Source of the DNA: Cytophagaceae bacterium
GTDB taxonomy: Bacteria > Bacteroidota > Bacteroidia > Cytophagales > Cytophagaceae
NCBI GenBank assembly: GCA_025455005.1
Contig: JALONH010000001.1
Span: forward strand, 62,001 to 126,000
Length of the DNA: 64,000 bases
Reading direction: 5' to 3'
Shown here: positions 45,713-53,513 of the stretch, piece after piece
Numbering within the stretch: the stretch's first letter is position 1
Layout: each line of letters starts with the position of its first letter
The notes under the pieces: generated by a model
What the model saw: only the letters and a program-made list of their open reading frames with translations
Told to the model about the DNA's origin: nothing
The model's database searches: none
Program-made: the position numbers and the translations under genes

Positions 45713-46021
45713 GAAAGAATTGAAATTTTGGACTTAATTAACTTAAGTCTTGAAATTACGACCAATTTTAAGTCATCGCAAGTTATAGGCTAAGAAAGGC
45801 GTTAAAAAAAGAACAAGGAGGAGCCCTGCATCCGATTATTACAGGATTTAAAAAGTGCTCTTATCGGAAAAGGGCAGATAGTCAAAAGCCTCACGGTCTC
45901 GTTAATCCGTATAAATAAAAATAAAAGCTTCCATTGGTGTTTTCCCTCAATTCTTTTACTTTTGTAGAAAGCTTTCATTAAGTTTAAACCTTTAAAAAAG
46001 TTAACATTAATTAATACTGGT
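45713..46021. other. 309-base intergenic region with repeats and possible structured RNA
   Basis: Near the barrel gene, GACTTAA (45731-45737) and TTAAGTC (45743-45749) form an inverted repeat, and TTAAGTC recurs at 45768-45774. Further right, GCCCT-gca-TCCGAT (45823-45836) can pair with ATCGGA-aa-AGGGC (45863-45875), enclosed by GAGG (45818-45821) and CCTC (45889-45892). The region is less AT-rich than other spacers here. The right end holds the promoter of the 68-residue protein. No open frame of note. Confidence 0.45.
45934..45964 (+). promoter_or_regulatory. Bacteroidota-type promoter of the 68-residue membrane protein
   Basis: TTG at 45934-45936, 20 bases, TACTTTTG at 45957-45964: exact fit to TAnnTTTG with the normal spacer. 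It would give a leader of about 50 bases containing the palindrome GAAAGCTTTC. Confidence 0.7.
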
Positions 46022-46228
46022 ATGATTGGAGTAGTTCTTATGGTCGTAGGTTTTATAGTCGGTAATGCTTGCGGTTATTTATTATCTAAACCCTCAGTGA
46101 TGAAACCGGATGGTGGAGAAGCAAGTAAGTCGAAACAAACGTTATATGCGACCGTTATTGCGGTTTCTGCAGTATTAATATTAGTAGGTCAGTTCATTTG
46201 GTCCGCCCCTCATAGTTACGTTAAGTAA
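46022..46228 (+). CDS. Small two-helix membrane protein, unknown function
   Basis: 68 residues with two membrane helices (about 2-21, MIGVVLMVVGFIVGNACGYL, and 40-60, TLYATVIAVSAVLILVGQFI) joined by a polar loop with Lys/Ser/Gly (VMKPDGGEASKSKQ). The gene has one of the best promoters in the window and its own terminator, so it is a monocistronic unit, likely well expressed. I do not recognise the family; the hairpin topology suggests a small inner-membrane protein. No close association with the ABC-F gene downstream is evident. Confidence 0.75.
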   Translation: MIGVVLMVVGFIVGNACGYLLSKPSVMKPDGGEASKSKQTLYATVIAVSAVLILVGQFIWSAPHSYVK

Positions 46229-46247
46229 TTGAAAATAATCCATTTCG

Positions 46248-46277
46248 AAACCCTTTCTTTTATCGAAGAAAGGGTTT
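46248..46277 (+). terminator. Rho-independent terminator of the 68-residue gene
   Basis: AAACCCTTTCTT pairs with AAGAAAGGGTTT around TTATCG and is followed by T. Confidence 0.9.
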
Positions 46278-46325
46278 TTATTTCCTACCGCATCCAGTTT
46301 ACGGGTATAGAATTCACATTAGTCT

Positions 46326-47939
46326 ATGATTAGTTGCTCCAATATTTCCTTAAAATTCGGTAAACGTACCTTATTTGAAGAGGTTAACATTCGATTTTCA
46401 GCCGGTAATTGTTATGGTTTAATCGGCGCGAATGGAGCCGGAAAATCTACCTTTTTGAAAATTATGGCAGGTGAAATAGATCCTACCACAGGTCAGGTAG
46501 AAATTACACCGGGAGAGCGGATGGCTGTGTTGAAACAGAATCAATTTGAATTCGACGATTATCCTGTTCTCGAAACGGTTATTATGGGGCATAAAAAACT
46601 CTATGCTATCATGAAAGAACGGGAAGCGATTTATGCTAATCCGGATTTTTCAGAAGAGGATGGTATTAAAGCTTCAGAATTAGAATCAGAGTTTGCAGAC
46701 CTAAACGGATGGAACGCAGATGCTGAAGCCGCTGAATTATTAAGCGGTTTGGGAGTGAAAGAAGAGTTTCATTATAGCATGATGGCTGACGTAGACCCAA
46801 CGATTAAAGTACGGGTTCTTTTGGCTCAAGCATTATTCGGCAATCCGGATATCTTATTATTGGATGAACCTACCAACAACTTGGATGTAGAATCTGTATT
46901 GTGGTTAGAAGAGTTTTTGGCTGAATTTAAAAATACGGTTATTGTAATCTCCCACGATCGACATTTCTTAGATCAGGTGTGTACACACGTTGCCGATTTA
47001 GACTTCAATAAAATACAATTGTTTACAGGGAATTATTCCTTTTGGTACGAATCTAGCCAATTGGCCCTAAAACAACGCTCGGATCAAAATAAAAAGATGG
47101 AGGATAAGCGAAAAGAATTGCAAGATTTTATTGAACGCTTTTCTGCCAATGCTTCTAAATCAAAACAAGCTACCTCCAGAAAAAAATTATTAGAAAAATT
47201 ACAGATTGATGAGATAAAACCTTCCAGTCGTCGTTATCCGGGAATTTTGTTCAAGTCGGATAGGGAAGCGGGAGATCAATTGTTAACCATAGAACAACTG
47301 ACGGCTATTGATGAAGAAGGAAATTATTTTTTCAAAGATGTAACATGTACAATCAACAAAAATGACAAAGTAGCCTTTGTCAGTAAAGAACCATTATCCT
47401 TAATGCAATTTTTTGATGTGTTGATGGGGAAAAAAGAAGCTCATGGAGGTCATTATAAATGGGGTGTGACTACCTCTCAATCCTATATTCCAAGAGAGAA
47501 TGGAGAGTATTTTGATTTAGAATATAATCTAATCGATTGGTTGCGCCAATATTCAAAAGATAAAGATGAAACGTTCATCCGTGGGTTTTTAGGGCGTATG
47601 TTATTCACAGGAGAAGAAACATTAAAGTCCTGTAAAGTATTGTCCGGTGGGGAAAAAGTGCGGTGTATGTTATCGAAAATGATGTTGGAATCAGCTAATG
47701 TATTAGTAATGGATGACCCTACCAACCATTTGGATTTGGAATCGATTACAGCACTCAACAATGCCATGAAAGAATTCAATGGTACTATTCTATTTTACTC
47801 TCACGATTACCAAATCATCAATACTGTTGCCAATCGTATCATTGAAATTGGTCCTAAAGGTTTTGTAGACAAATTAATGACCTACGATGAATACTTGGCG
47901 GATGAACGTGTGAAGCAACAACGAGAAGCAATCTATTAA
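46326..47939 (+). CDS. ABC-F family ATPase (YbiT-like)
   Basis: 537 residues, two ABC domains without membrane segments. Domain 1: Walker A GANGAGKST, then LLLDEPTNNLDVES; domain 2 has a degenerate Walker A region (VAFVSKEPLSLMQF in place of GxxGxGKS), but an intact signature (VLSGGEKVRCMLSKMM) and Walker B (VLVMDDPTNHLDLES). An inter-domain linker of about 80 charged residues (about 240-320) is the P-site tRNA interaction motif. ABC-F proteins act on the ribosome; the YbiT group is not linked to resistance. The gene stands alone between terminators. Confidence 0.93.
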   Translation: MISCSNISLKFGKRTLFEEVNIRFSAGNCYGLIGANGAGKSTFLKIMAGEIDPTTGQVEITPGERMAVLKQNQFEFDDYPVLETVIMGHKKLYAIMKEREAIYANPDFSEEDGIKASELESEFADLNGWNADAEAAELLSGLGVKEEFHYSMMADVDPTIKVRVLLAQALFGNPDILLLDEPTNNLDVESVLWLEEFLAEFKNTVIVISHDRHFLDQVCTHVADLDFNKIQLFTGNYSFWYESSQLALKQRSDQNKKMEDKRKELQDFIERFSANASKSKQATSRKKLLEKLQIDEIKPSSRRYPGILFKSDREAGDQLLTIEQLTAIDEEGNYFFKDVTCTINKNDKVAFVSKEPLSLMQFFDVLMGKKEAHGGHYKWGVTTSQSYIPRENGEYFDLEYNLIDWLRQYSKDKDETFIRGFLGRMLFTGEETLKSCKVLSGGEKVRCMLSKMMLESANVLVMDDPTNHLDLESITALNNAMKEFNGTILFYSHDYQIINTVANRIIEIGPKGFVDKLMTYDEYLADERVKQQREAIY

Positions 47940-47954
47940 AGATAAGCCATCCAT

Positions 47955-47994
47955 AAAAAAAAAGAGCCAATCTGTCTAGATTGGCTCTTTTTTT
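47955..47994. terminator. Bidirectional terminator between ABC-F and the coiled-coil gene
   Basis: A9 then GAGCCAATCT pairs with AGATTGGCTC then T7 around GTCT. It ends the ABC-F gene rightward and the 306-residue gene leftward. Confidence 0.93.
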
Positions 47995-48005
47995 ACAAGA
48001 TAAGT

Positions 48006-48926
48006 TTATTTCACGGTTACAGTACCTTGTCCGATGTAGTTGCCATCTTGGAAAAGTTTTACTGTATAGGTACCTACTTTAAATGTATAAGTTGGAGCTT
48101 TTTTATAGTAGAACGAAACGGTTTGATTCGTATTGGTGAAGTCAATAGTTTGCTTTTGCGTAAACGCTGTTTCTTTACCATCGCTCATTTTAAAATAACC
48201 ACCATCTAATTGTGAATCGAATAGAGGAGAGCCGCTAGGTTCGATAAGTTGAAGATAGATTACTTTTTTATCTTTAGGTGCTACTTTGTTGTCTGCTAGT
48301 TTGAAGGTAACTTTTAATTTATCAATGTTTTTTGCTCTGTATTCGTCAGCAATAAGTTCTTTCCCTTTATCGTTGATGGCAGTTACTGTTACCGCTTCTG
48401 CACGAAGAATAGAAGCTAACTCATATTTGGAATACAAATCTGCATTCGTACTGCTAAGACGCATGATACTGTCCGCTTTCTCTTTGTTGGCTACAGTCAA
48501 CCCTTTGTTTTCTTCTCTCAATTGAATGATCTCTTGTTCCATTTGAGCAATAGACGCTTTGTAAGATGCTATTTCTTCATTCAATTTTTTCAGATCGGCC
48601 GCGTTGCCTTTTTTAATTTTAGCAATCGTGTTTTGTAAGGAAGCAATACGTTGATTCAAAGAATCATTGCTTTGACCCATTTGAGCATACTGATGTTGTA
48701 AGCTCGTAAGTTGAAGAGAAACCTCTTCTAATTCTTTAACCTTAGCGTCTAGGCTGTCCGAAACTTCTCCTAAGTTTTCATTTAAAGATGTAATAGAATC
48801 GTTGTTTTCTTTGATGGTACTATCTTTCGACATGTTTCCCCAAATAAGGTAGCCGATAACAGCTAAAAGTGCTAGAATAATAATAACAAAAATTAAGTTA
48901 TTATTCTTTTGTTTTTGTTCAGACAT
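48006..48926 (-). CDS. Membrane-tethered coiled-coil protein, unknown function
   Basis: 306 residues. One helix at about 10-30 (NLIFVIIILALLAVIGYLIWG) with no cleavage site, then a long coiled coil (about 35-160, heptad-like with many Leu/Gln/Glu), then a beta-rich domain (about 175-306: AVTVTAINDKGKELIA, KKVIYLQLIEPSGSPLF, GTYTVKLFQDGNYIGQGTVTVK). It is a bitopic protein with most of the chain on one side of the membrane. Automatic tools may call it SMC-like because of the coil; that is not supported. It lies 66 bases downstream of the Anbu gene on the same strand and is the last gene before a terminator, so it may be part of that cluster. Confidence 0.7.
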   Translation of the reverse strand: MSEQKQKNNNLIFVIIILALLAVIGYLIWGNMSKDSTIKENNDSITSLNENLGEVSDSLDAKVKELEEVSLQLTSLQHQYAQMGQSNDSLNQRIASLQNTIAKIKKGNAADLKKLNEEIASYKASIAQMEQEIIQLREENKGLTVANKEKADSIMRLSSTNADLYSKYELASILRAEAVTVTAINDKGKELIADEYRAKNIDKLKVTFKLADNKVAPKDKKVIYLQLIEPSGSPLFDSQLDGGYFKMSDGKETAFTQKQTIDFTNTNQTVSFYYKKAPTYTFKVGTYTVKLFQDGNYIGQGTVTVK

Positions 48927-48954
48927 GAGTGTTTAGGTTTAAAGTAAAATGTTA

Positions 48955-48986
48955 GTAAAGTAAATCTAATTTAAATTTTAACAAAA
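48955..48986 (-). promoter_or_regulatory. Weak promoter-like site before the coiled-coil gene
   Basis: Leftward TTTTG at 48986-48982, 19 bases, TACTTTAC at 48962-48955 (last base of the -7 motif not matching). It might allow the gene to be expressed apart from the Anbu cluster. Confidence 0.3.
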
Positions 48987-48992
48987 GAGCAA

Positions 48993-49721
48993 TTAAATAC
49001 TTACTTTTTCGACAATAGGAAACATCCAACCTTCCGGGATGTTGGCTAAAGCGTTTTTTAATTGAGCATCCCAATAAGTAGAGATATCGGACATGTCTTT
49101 TTTCTCGAATCGATGTTCTACTACTTGTTTGCTGTCTTTATAATAAACCAAGACATCTAAAGGGAAATCAACATCATTAGCCGATACACGGGTTGAATCG
49201 AACGATAAAAAACCGGCTTTAAGAGCATTTTGGATGGAAGTTTTATAATTCACCGTTCTATTAAGAATGGGCTTACCATAACCGCTATTTCCTATAATCA
49301 TAAAGGGAGACGTTTCAGTGAGTTCGATCCAATTGCCTTCCGGATAGAGTAAAAACATTTTGGGTTCATCATCGTCTCGTAATTGACCGCCAACTAAAGT
49401 ATACAGATTAAAAAACAATCCGGAATCCGCAAGGGCTTGTCGATCCTCCTGCGCCACTCTACGCAGTTGGTCACCCAATGCATTCACAGCTTTATACATT
49501 TTATTTAGCGTATGCTGATCTTCGTCTAACGTTTCTTTAAAATACGTTAATGCTTTATCCCGAACGGAACGTAAACCACTGGTCATTAAAAACAAGAGTC
49601 CATTTTCACTTTGGTGAACAAACATTTTTTTAGCGGTAGTAGTGTCCGTACCGGAAGTGATGCGTGTGTCGGCTATAGCCAATAAGCCCGTTTCTAATTT
49701 AACCCCTAAACAATAGGTCAT
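48993..49721 (-). CDS. Anbu-type proteasome homologue (ancestral beta subunit)
   Basis: 242 residues. The start MTYCLGVKLETGLLAIADTR is diagnostic of Anbu: after removal of Met, Thr2 becomes the N-terminal nucleophile of the Ntn-hydrolase fold, with Lys and Asp of the active site following. Later blocks (FLMTSGLRSVRDKALTYF; PFMIIGNSGYGKPILNR) fit the family. Anbu forms large open-ring or helical assemblies in the cytoplasm and its peptidase activity is weak or unknown. It is the fourth gene of the ATP-grasp / alpha-E / transglutaminase / Anbu cluster, the classic context of this family. A 63-base gap separates it from the transglutaminase gene. Confidence 0.93.
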   Translation of the reverse strand: MTYCLGVKLETGLLAIADTRITSGTDTTTAKKMFVHQSENGLLFLMTSGLRSVRDKALTYFKETLDEDQHTLNKMYKAVNALGDQLRRVAQEDRQALADSGLFFNLYTLVGGQLRDDDEPKMFLLYPEGNWIELTETSPFMIIGNSGYGKPILNRTVNYKTSIQNALKAGFLSFDSTRVSANDVDFPLDVLVYYKDSKQVVEHRFEKKDMSDISTYWDAQLKNALANIPEGWMFPIVEKVSI

Positions 49722-49784
49722 AAGTATATACAGTAAATAGTTGGTAAAAATACGGATTTTTCAGGGATTCTCCATTCACCCTAT

Positions 49785-50633
49785 TTATTGAATGGTTATA
49801 GTTACGTTATGTTCTGTTTTTTGGTCTAAACTATTCGTTTTGATCACTCCTTTTAAAGGAGCACAATCTCTATAATCCACTCCATGTGCCACTTTTATAT
49901 AATTAATATCTGTTTTACACCGATTGGCAGCATCATAACCTACCCAACCATATCCAGGTATCAATGCTTCTAACCAAGCATGCATGGATTCGTCGTCGTG
50001 GTTCCCATGTGGATTATTTAAATAACCGGAAACATATCGAGCCGGAATTCCATTATATCGACACATGGCTAAAAACACATGGGTAAAATCTTGGCACACG
50101 CCCCCTTTAATATCTAAAACCTGATCGGCAGTGGTTTGAACGGTTGTGACCCCTTTTTGGTATTGAACTAAATCTTGGATATGGTCCATGAGTTCATGAA
50201 TAAAAGTAGAAATCGGCATCCCCTTTTCTTTTATCGGGATTAAGGAACGATGCCCATTAGTAATATTGGTATAGGTGGTTTTAGTTAAATACAAGTGATG
50301 ATCCAATTGAAAATCGGGTTGACTTAACATGTCATCTTCATCCGGCGATGCCGTTAGTTTTGTATGATTACTAATGGCATTTCGTTTACGTACTTTAATC
50401 TTTACTGAAAAATCTAAAGCATCAAATTTTTTATCGGTGCGTAATCGGGTAACATCAAATCCGTATACGTTTTTAAACTGAAACGCTTGTTCTTCCAACG
50501 AGTTGGAAAATTCAGTGGCGGTTACCACTTGAGAGTCGTCGTTACAAGGCAACACCATGAAATCGAAAATCCCTTCCGTCACTACTTCCGGATAGTGATT
50601 TTGAGCTTGATACGTGATTACATACTCATTCAT
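49785..50633 (-). CDS. Transglutaminase-like cysteine peptidase of the Anbu cluster
   Basis: 282 residues, no signal peptide. The N-terminal beta domain (1-120) is the one found in bacterial transglutaminase-like proteins. The papain-fold core shows Cys180 (GGVCQDF), His218 (SMHAW) and Asp234 (YDAANRC), an intact triad. Such proteins in this cluster are predicted to be cytoplasmic amidases or peptidases that act on the ligase product of the ATP-grasp/alpha-E pair. It lies 17 bases after the alpha-E gene. The reaction is not established. Confidence 0.92.
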   Translation of the reverse strand: MNEYVITYQAQNHYPEVVTEGIFDFMVLPCNDDSQVVTATEFSNSLEEQAFQFKNVYGFDVTRLRTDKKFDALDFSVKIKVRKRNAISNHTKLTASPDEDDMLSQPDFQLDHHLYLTKTTYTNITNGHRSLIPIKEKGMPISTFIHELMDHIQDLVQYQKGVTTVQTTADQVLDIKGGVCQDFTHVFLAMCRYNGIPARYVSGYLNNPHGNHDDESMHAWLEALIPGYGWVGYDAANRCKTDINYIKVAHGVDYRDCAPLKGVIKTNSLDQKTEHNVTITIQ

Positions 50634-50650
50634 ACGAAGTTGAATTTAGG

Positions 50651-51598
50651 TTAATAGGTCAAGTATTTTTTTTCTAATAAATCAGAAAGTTTATACAATT
50701 GATTTAAACATTCATAGTAGAAGGCTAAAGGGTTTTTCGCCACCTCTTCAATTGTAGTAAACGATAGGGTAGCTAACATTTTGTTGGCTTGAAATTCTAA
50801 AGAACCTTCTTTAACATTTTTATCATCACTGATAAAATCAATACAATCTTTTATTTGTTGCAAGTTATAAACGATGGATTTTGGACATTGAGCATTCAGG
50901 GTTAGAAATGCCAGTGTATAGGTAGCATTTGGGACATCTTTGTAAAATATTTTGCTCATATCATACGTTTCCGTGCTCTTCAAAAGGTTGACAATTTCAA
51001 AGAGTTGCAATGTTGAAGCCCAGTGATTATTAGGAATTCGATTTAAGTCCATGAGTTTGGTAACAATCATCCGCATGATTTGAACCGCGCGTTCGATGTG
51101 TTGCCCCAAATGAATAATCGACCATGTTTCATCGCGCAACAGAGATTGATCGATATAACCATTTACAATAGAACTGTATTGAAGAATGCGGTGGGTGTAT
51201 TCATACATTCCTTGTTCAGCAATATCCTCTGCTTGAATCGAATTGGTGTAATGATAATAGGTATTAATGGTTTCCCATAATTCAGTGGAGATGGAATCAC
51301 GTGCACCACGGGCATTTTCCCGCGCACGGGAGATAGAATATCGTACCGAAATAGGATTTAAATCGTCTAAGCCTATGAATTTTACCACTTGTGTTTCTTC
51401 CAATTCATCGTGCTTGTTGACATAATCTGTATATGCTCCGGCCATTTGCAAGACAGATTCTAACACACTTTCCCTTTTGATGCTCAGCGGAGCATCGATA
51501 CTGGAAAAGTAATGTACTTGAGCATACCGCGTGATGTGTTCGGAGCGTTCTAGATAACGCGCCATCCAAAATAAGTTATTGGCAATTCTTGCTAACAT
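50651..51598 (-). CDS. Alpha-E domain protein (DUF403)
   Basis: 315 residues, all-helical, no membrane segment. The family start is plain: MLARIANNLFWMARYLERSEH, followed by ARENARGARDSISTELWETINTYY and the conserved HLGQHIERAVQIMRMIVTKL. Alpha-E proteins occur next to circularly permuted ATP-grasp ligases and Anbu or transglutaminase genes; genome analyses (Iyer and colleagues) predict a role in making small peptides or peptide tags. The exact function is unknown. It is 20 bases downstream of the ATP-grasp gene and 17 bases before the transglutaminase gene. Confidence 0.93.
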   Translation of the reverse strand: MLARIANNLFWMARYLERSEHITRYAQVHYFSSIDAPLSIKRESVLESVLQMAGAYTDYVNKHDELEETQVVKFIGLDDLNPISVRYSISRARENARGARDSISTELWETINTYYHYTNSIQAEDIAEQGMYEYTHRILQYSSIVNGYIDQSLLRDETWSIIHLGQHIERAVQIMRMIVTKLMDLNRIPNNHWASTLQLFEIVNLLKSTETYDMSKIFYKDVPNATYTLAFLTLNAQCPKSIVYNLQQIKDCIDFISDDKNVKEGSLEFQANKMLATLSFTTIEEVAKNPLAFYYECLNQLYKLSDLLEKKYLTY

Positions 51599-51618
51599 AA
51601 TAATTTACCTGTATCCTT

Positions 51619-53097
51619 CTATTCGTGCTCTAATACCCAAGTATCCTTAGAGCCGCCTCCTTGAGAGGAATTAACGATTAAATTTCCTTTTGTAAGTGCA
51701 ACACGTGTCAAGCCGCCTTCTAATACATAGGTATTATCCTTGCCCATTAAGGCAAATGCGCGCAAGTCGATATGGCGAGGGTCGTAGCTGTTGTCGTTAT
51801 CGATAAAGGTAGATTGAACAGACAATGACATAATAGGTTGTGCAATGTATTTTCTAGGATTATCTAATATGAGTTTTTTATACTCTTCTATTTCTGCTTT
51901 AGTTTTCCTATTTCCTATAAACACTCCATACCCTCCCGATTCGTCTACCGGTTTCACCACCAATTCGTGCATGTGTTCTAAAACGTACTGTAGTTCATCT
52001 GCTCGTTCGCAGCGATAGGTAGGCACATTGAGTAAAATGGGGTCTTCGTCCAAGTAGTATTTAATAATTTCCGGAACGTACGTGTAAACGGCTTTGTCGT
52101 CTGCCACACCCGTGCCCGGCGCATTAATCAAGGTGACATTTCCGGCTCGGTAAGCACCCATAATTCCCGGTATACCTAATACAGACTCCGGACGAAAGAC
52201 AAGTGGATCTAAAAAGTCGTCGTCAATTCTTCTATAAATTACATCAACTCGTTTAGGACCGTGTATCGTTTTCATATAGACAAAGTTTTTGTCTACAAAC
52301 AAATCGCGTCCCTCTACTAAAGTTAATCCCATTACTTGAGCTAAGAAAGAGTGTTCAAAGTACGCCGAGTTATAAATCCCCGGAGTAAGCACAACACAAT
52401 TGGGTTTGTCAACCCCTTTGGGGGCTACCGATAAAATGGTAGACAAAAGTTTTTCCGGGTATTGAGTGACCGTCTTTACATGGTATTTGCTAAAGGCATG
52501 GTGCAACACTTTTTTCATGATGTCCCGATTAGATAAAACATAGGAGACACCGGAAGGACATCGAAGATTGTCTTCCAATACGTAATAACGTCCATCCGAA
52601 TGTTTAATGATATCTGTACCGGTCACATGAATGTAGACATTGGCCGGTGGTGTCAGGCCGATCATTTCTCGGTTATAAAAGGCAGATGAAAAAATTAAAT
52701 CTGCCGGTACTACTTTATCTCGAATAATTTTTTTGTCGTGGTATAAATCATATAAAAATAAGTTGATAGCATGGTTTCGTTGTATGATACCTTTTTCAAT
52801 AATTTCCCACTCTTTAGACGGTATTATTCGGGGCAAAAGATCGAAAGGAAAGATGCGCTCTACACCTTTGGATTTATCCGAATAGACATTAAAGGTTACC
52901 CCTTGGTTGAAAAAAGTTATCTTAGCTAATTCATCCCATTGTCGAAATTCTTCCACTTCTACTTCTTGAAACAGGGGAATTAATTTACGGTAGTGGGGAC
53001 GTAACTTACCATTGGTGTCCCAGATCTCATCAAAAAAACCTTCTCCTAATGGGACATGTTCCACTATCCGCTTCATTAAGGTTTTATCTACTGCCAT
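51619..53097 (-). CDS. Circularly permuted ATP-grasp ligase (type 2)
   Basis: 492 residues. Family blocks include SDKSKGVERIFPFDLLPRII, the YVLEDNLRCPSGVSYVLSNR stretch (about 172-191), NAPGTGVADDKAVYTYVPEI, and VVKPVDESGGYGVFIG, which carries the ATP-grasp Lys and glycine loop in the permuted order; RHIDLRAFALMG and SSQGGGSKDTWVLEHE close it. It should activate a carboxylate with ATP and join it to an amine. Head of the cluster ATP-grasp / alpha-E / transglutaminase / Anbu, with a likely promoter 27 bases upstream. Cytoplasmic. Confidence 0.93.
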   Translation of the reverse strand: MAVDKTLMKRIVEHVPLGEGFFDEIWDTNGKLRPHYRKLIPLFQEVEVEEFRQWDELAKITFFNQGVTFNVYSDKSKGVERIFPFDLLPRIIPSKEWEIIEKGIIQRNHAINLFLYDLYHDKKIIRDKVVPADLIFSSAFYNREMIGLTPPANVYIHVTGTDIIKHSDGRYYVLEDNLRCPSGVSYVLSNRDIMKKVLHHAFSKYHVKTVTQYPEKLLSTILSVAPKGVDKPNCVVLTPGIYNSAYFEHSFLAQVMGLTLVEGRDLFVDKNFVYMKTIHGPKRVDVIYRRIDDDFLDPLVFRPESVLGIPGIMGAYRAGNVTLINAPGTGVADDKAVYTYVPEIIKYYLDEDPILLNVPTYRCERADELQYVLEHMHELVVKPVDESGGYGVFIGNRKTKAEIEEYKKLILDNPRKYIAQPIMSLSVQSTFIDNDNSYDPRHIDLRAFALMGKDNTYVLEGGLTRVALTKGNLIVNSSQGGGSKDTWVLEHE

Positions 53098-53513
53098 TAA
53101 TTTTGTATTTTAATAATGTTATACAAAGTAGTACATTTATTAACAAATTGCAATAATAAAAGGTATTATTTGTTTAAGATGCTGTTTATATTGCATTATT
53201 TTAATATTTAGATGTCAAAGACACTACTTTAACTTTATCCTTATTTTAATAATTTGAAATATAAAGTACTTAAATTCAGGAAATTTCCAATTTAAAGTTT
53301 AAAAATAGGGTATATATTGATTAATATTAGTGATAAAAGTCATAACAGGCAGAAAAAAGAACTGTATAATGTATAAATAATATAAAAAAATAAAATATAG
53401 GTTAAAAAATGAACCATGATAGATCAAAGTATATTATTGGCTAGAGTTGATTGGCTTTACTGCTTATTTTTTGCAAATTACTCACTTGAAACGTTTATCG
53501 AAGAGTACAGAAT
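53098..53513. other. 416-base AT-rich intergenic region between divergent units
   Basis: It separates the Anbu cluster (leftward) from the Lpd-like gene (rightward). Very AT-rich, without an open frame or a stable hairpin. The leftward promoter candidate is listed separately. Toward the right end a TATTTTTTG lies near 53466, one base off the -7 consensus, and could serve the Lpd-like gene. Confidence 0.5.
53124..53153 (-). promoter_or_regulatory. Possible promoter of the ATP-grasp/Anbu cluster
   Basis: Leftward TTG at 53153-53151, 20 bases, TACTTTG at 53130-53124, one base shorter than the -7 consensus. Leader about 20 bases. Confidence 0.45.
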
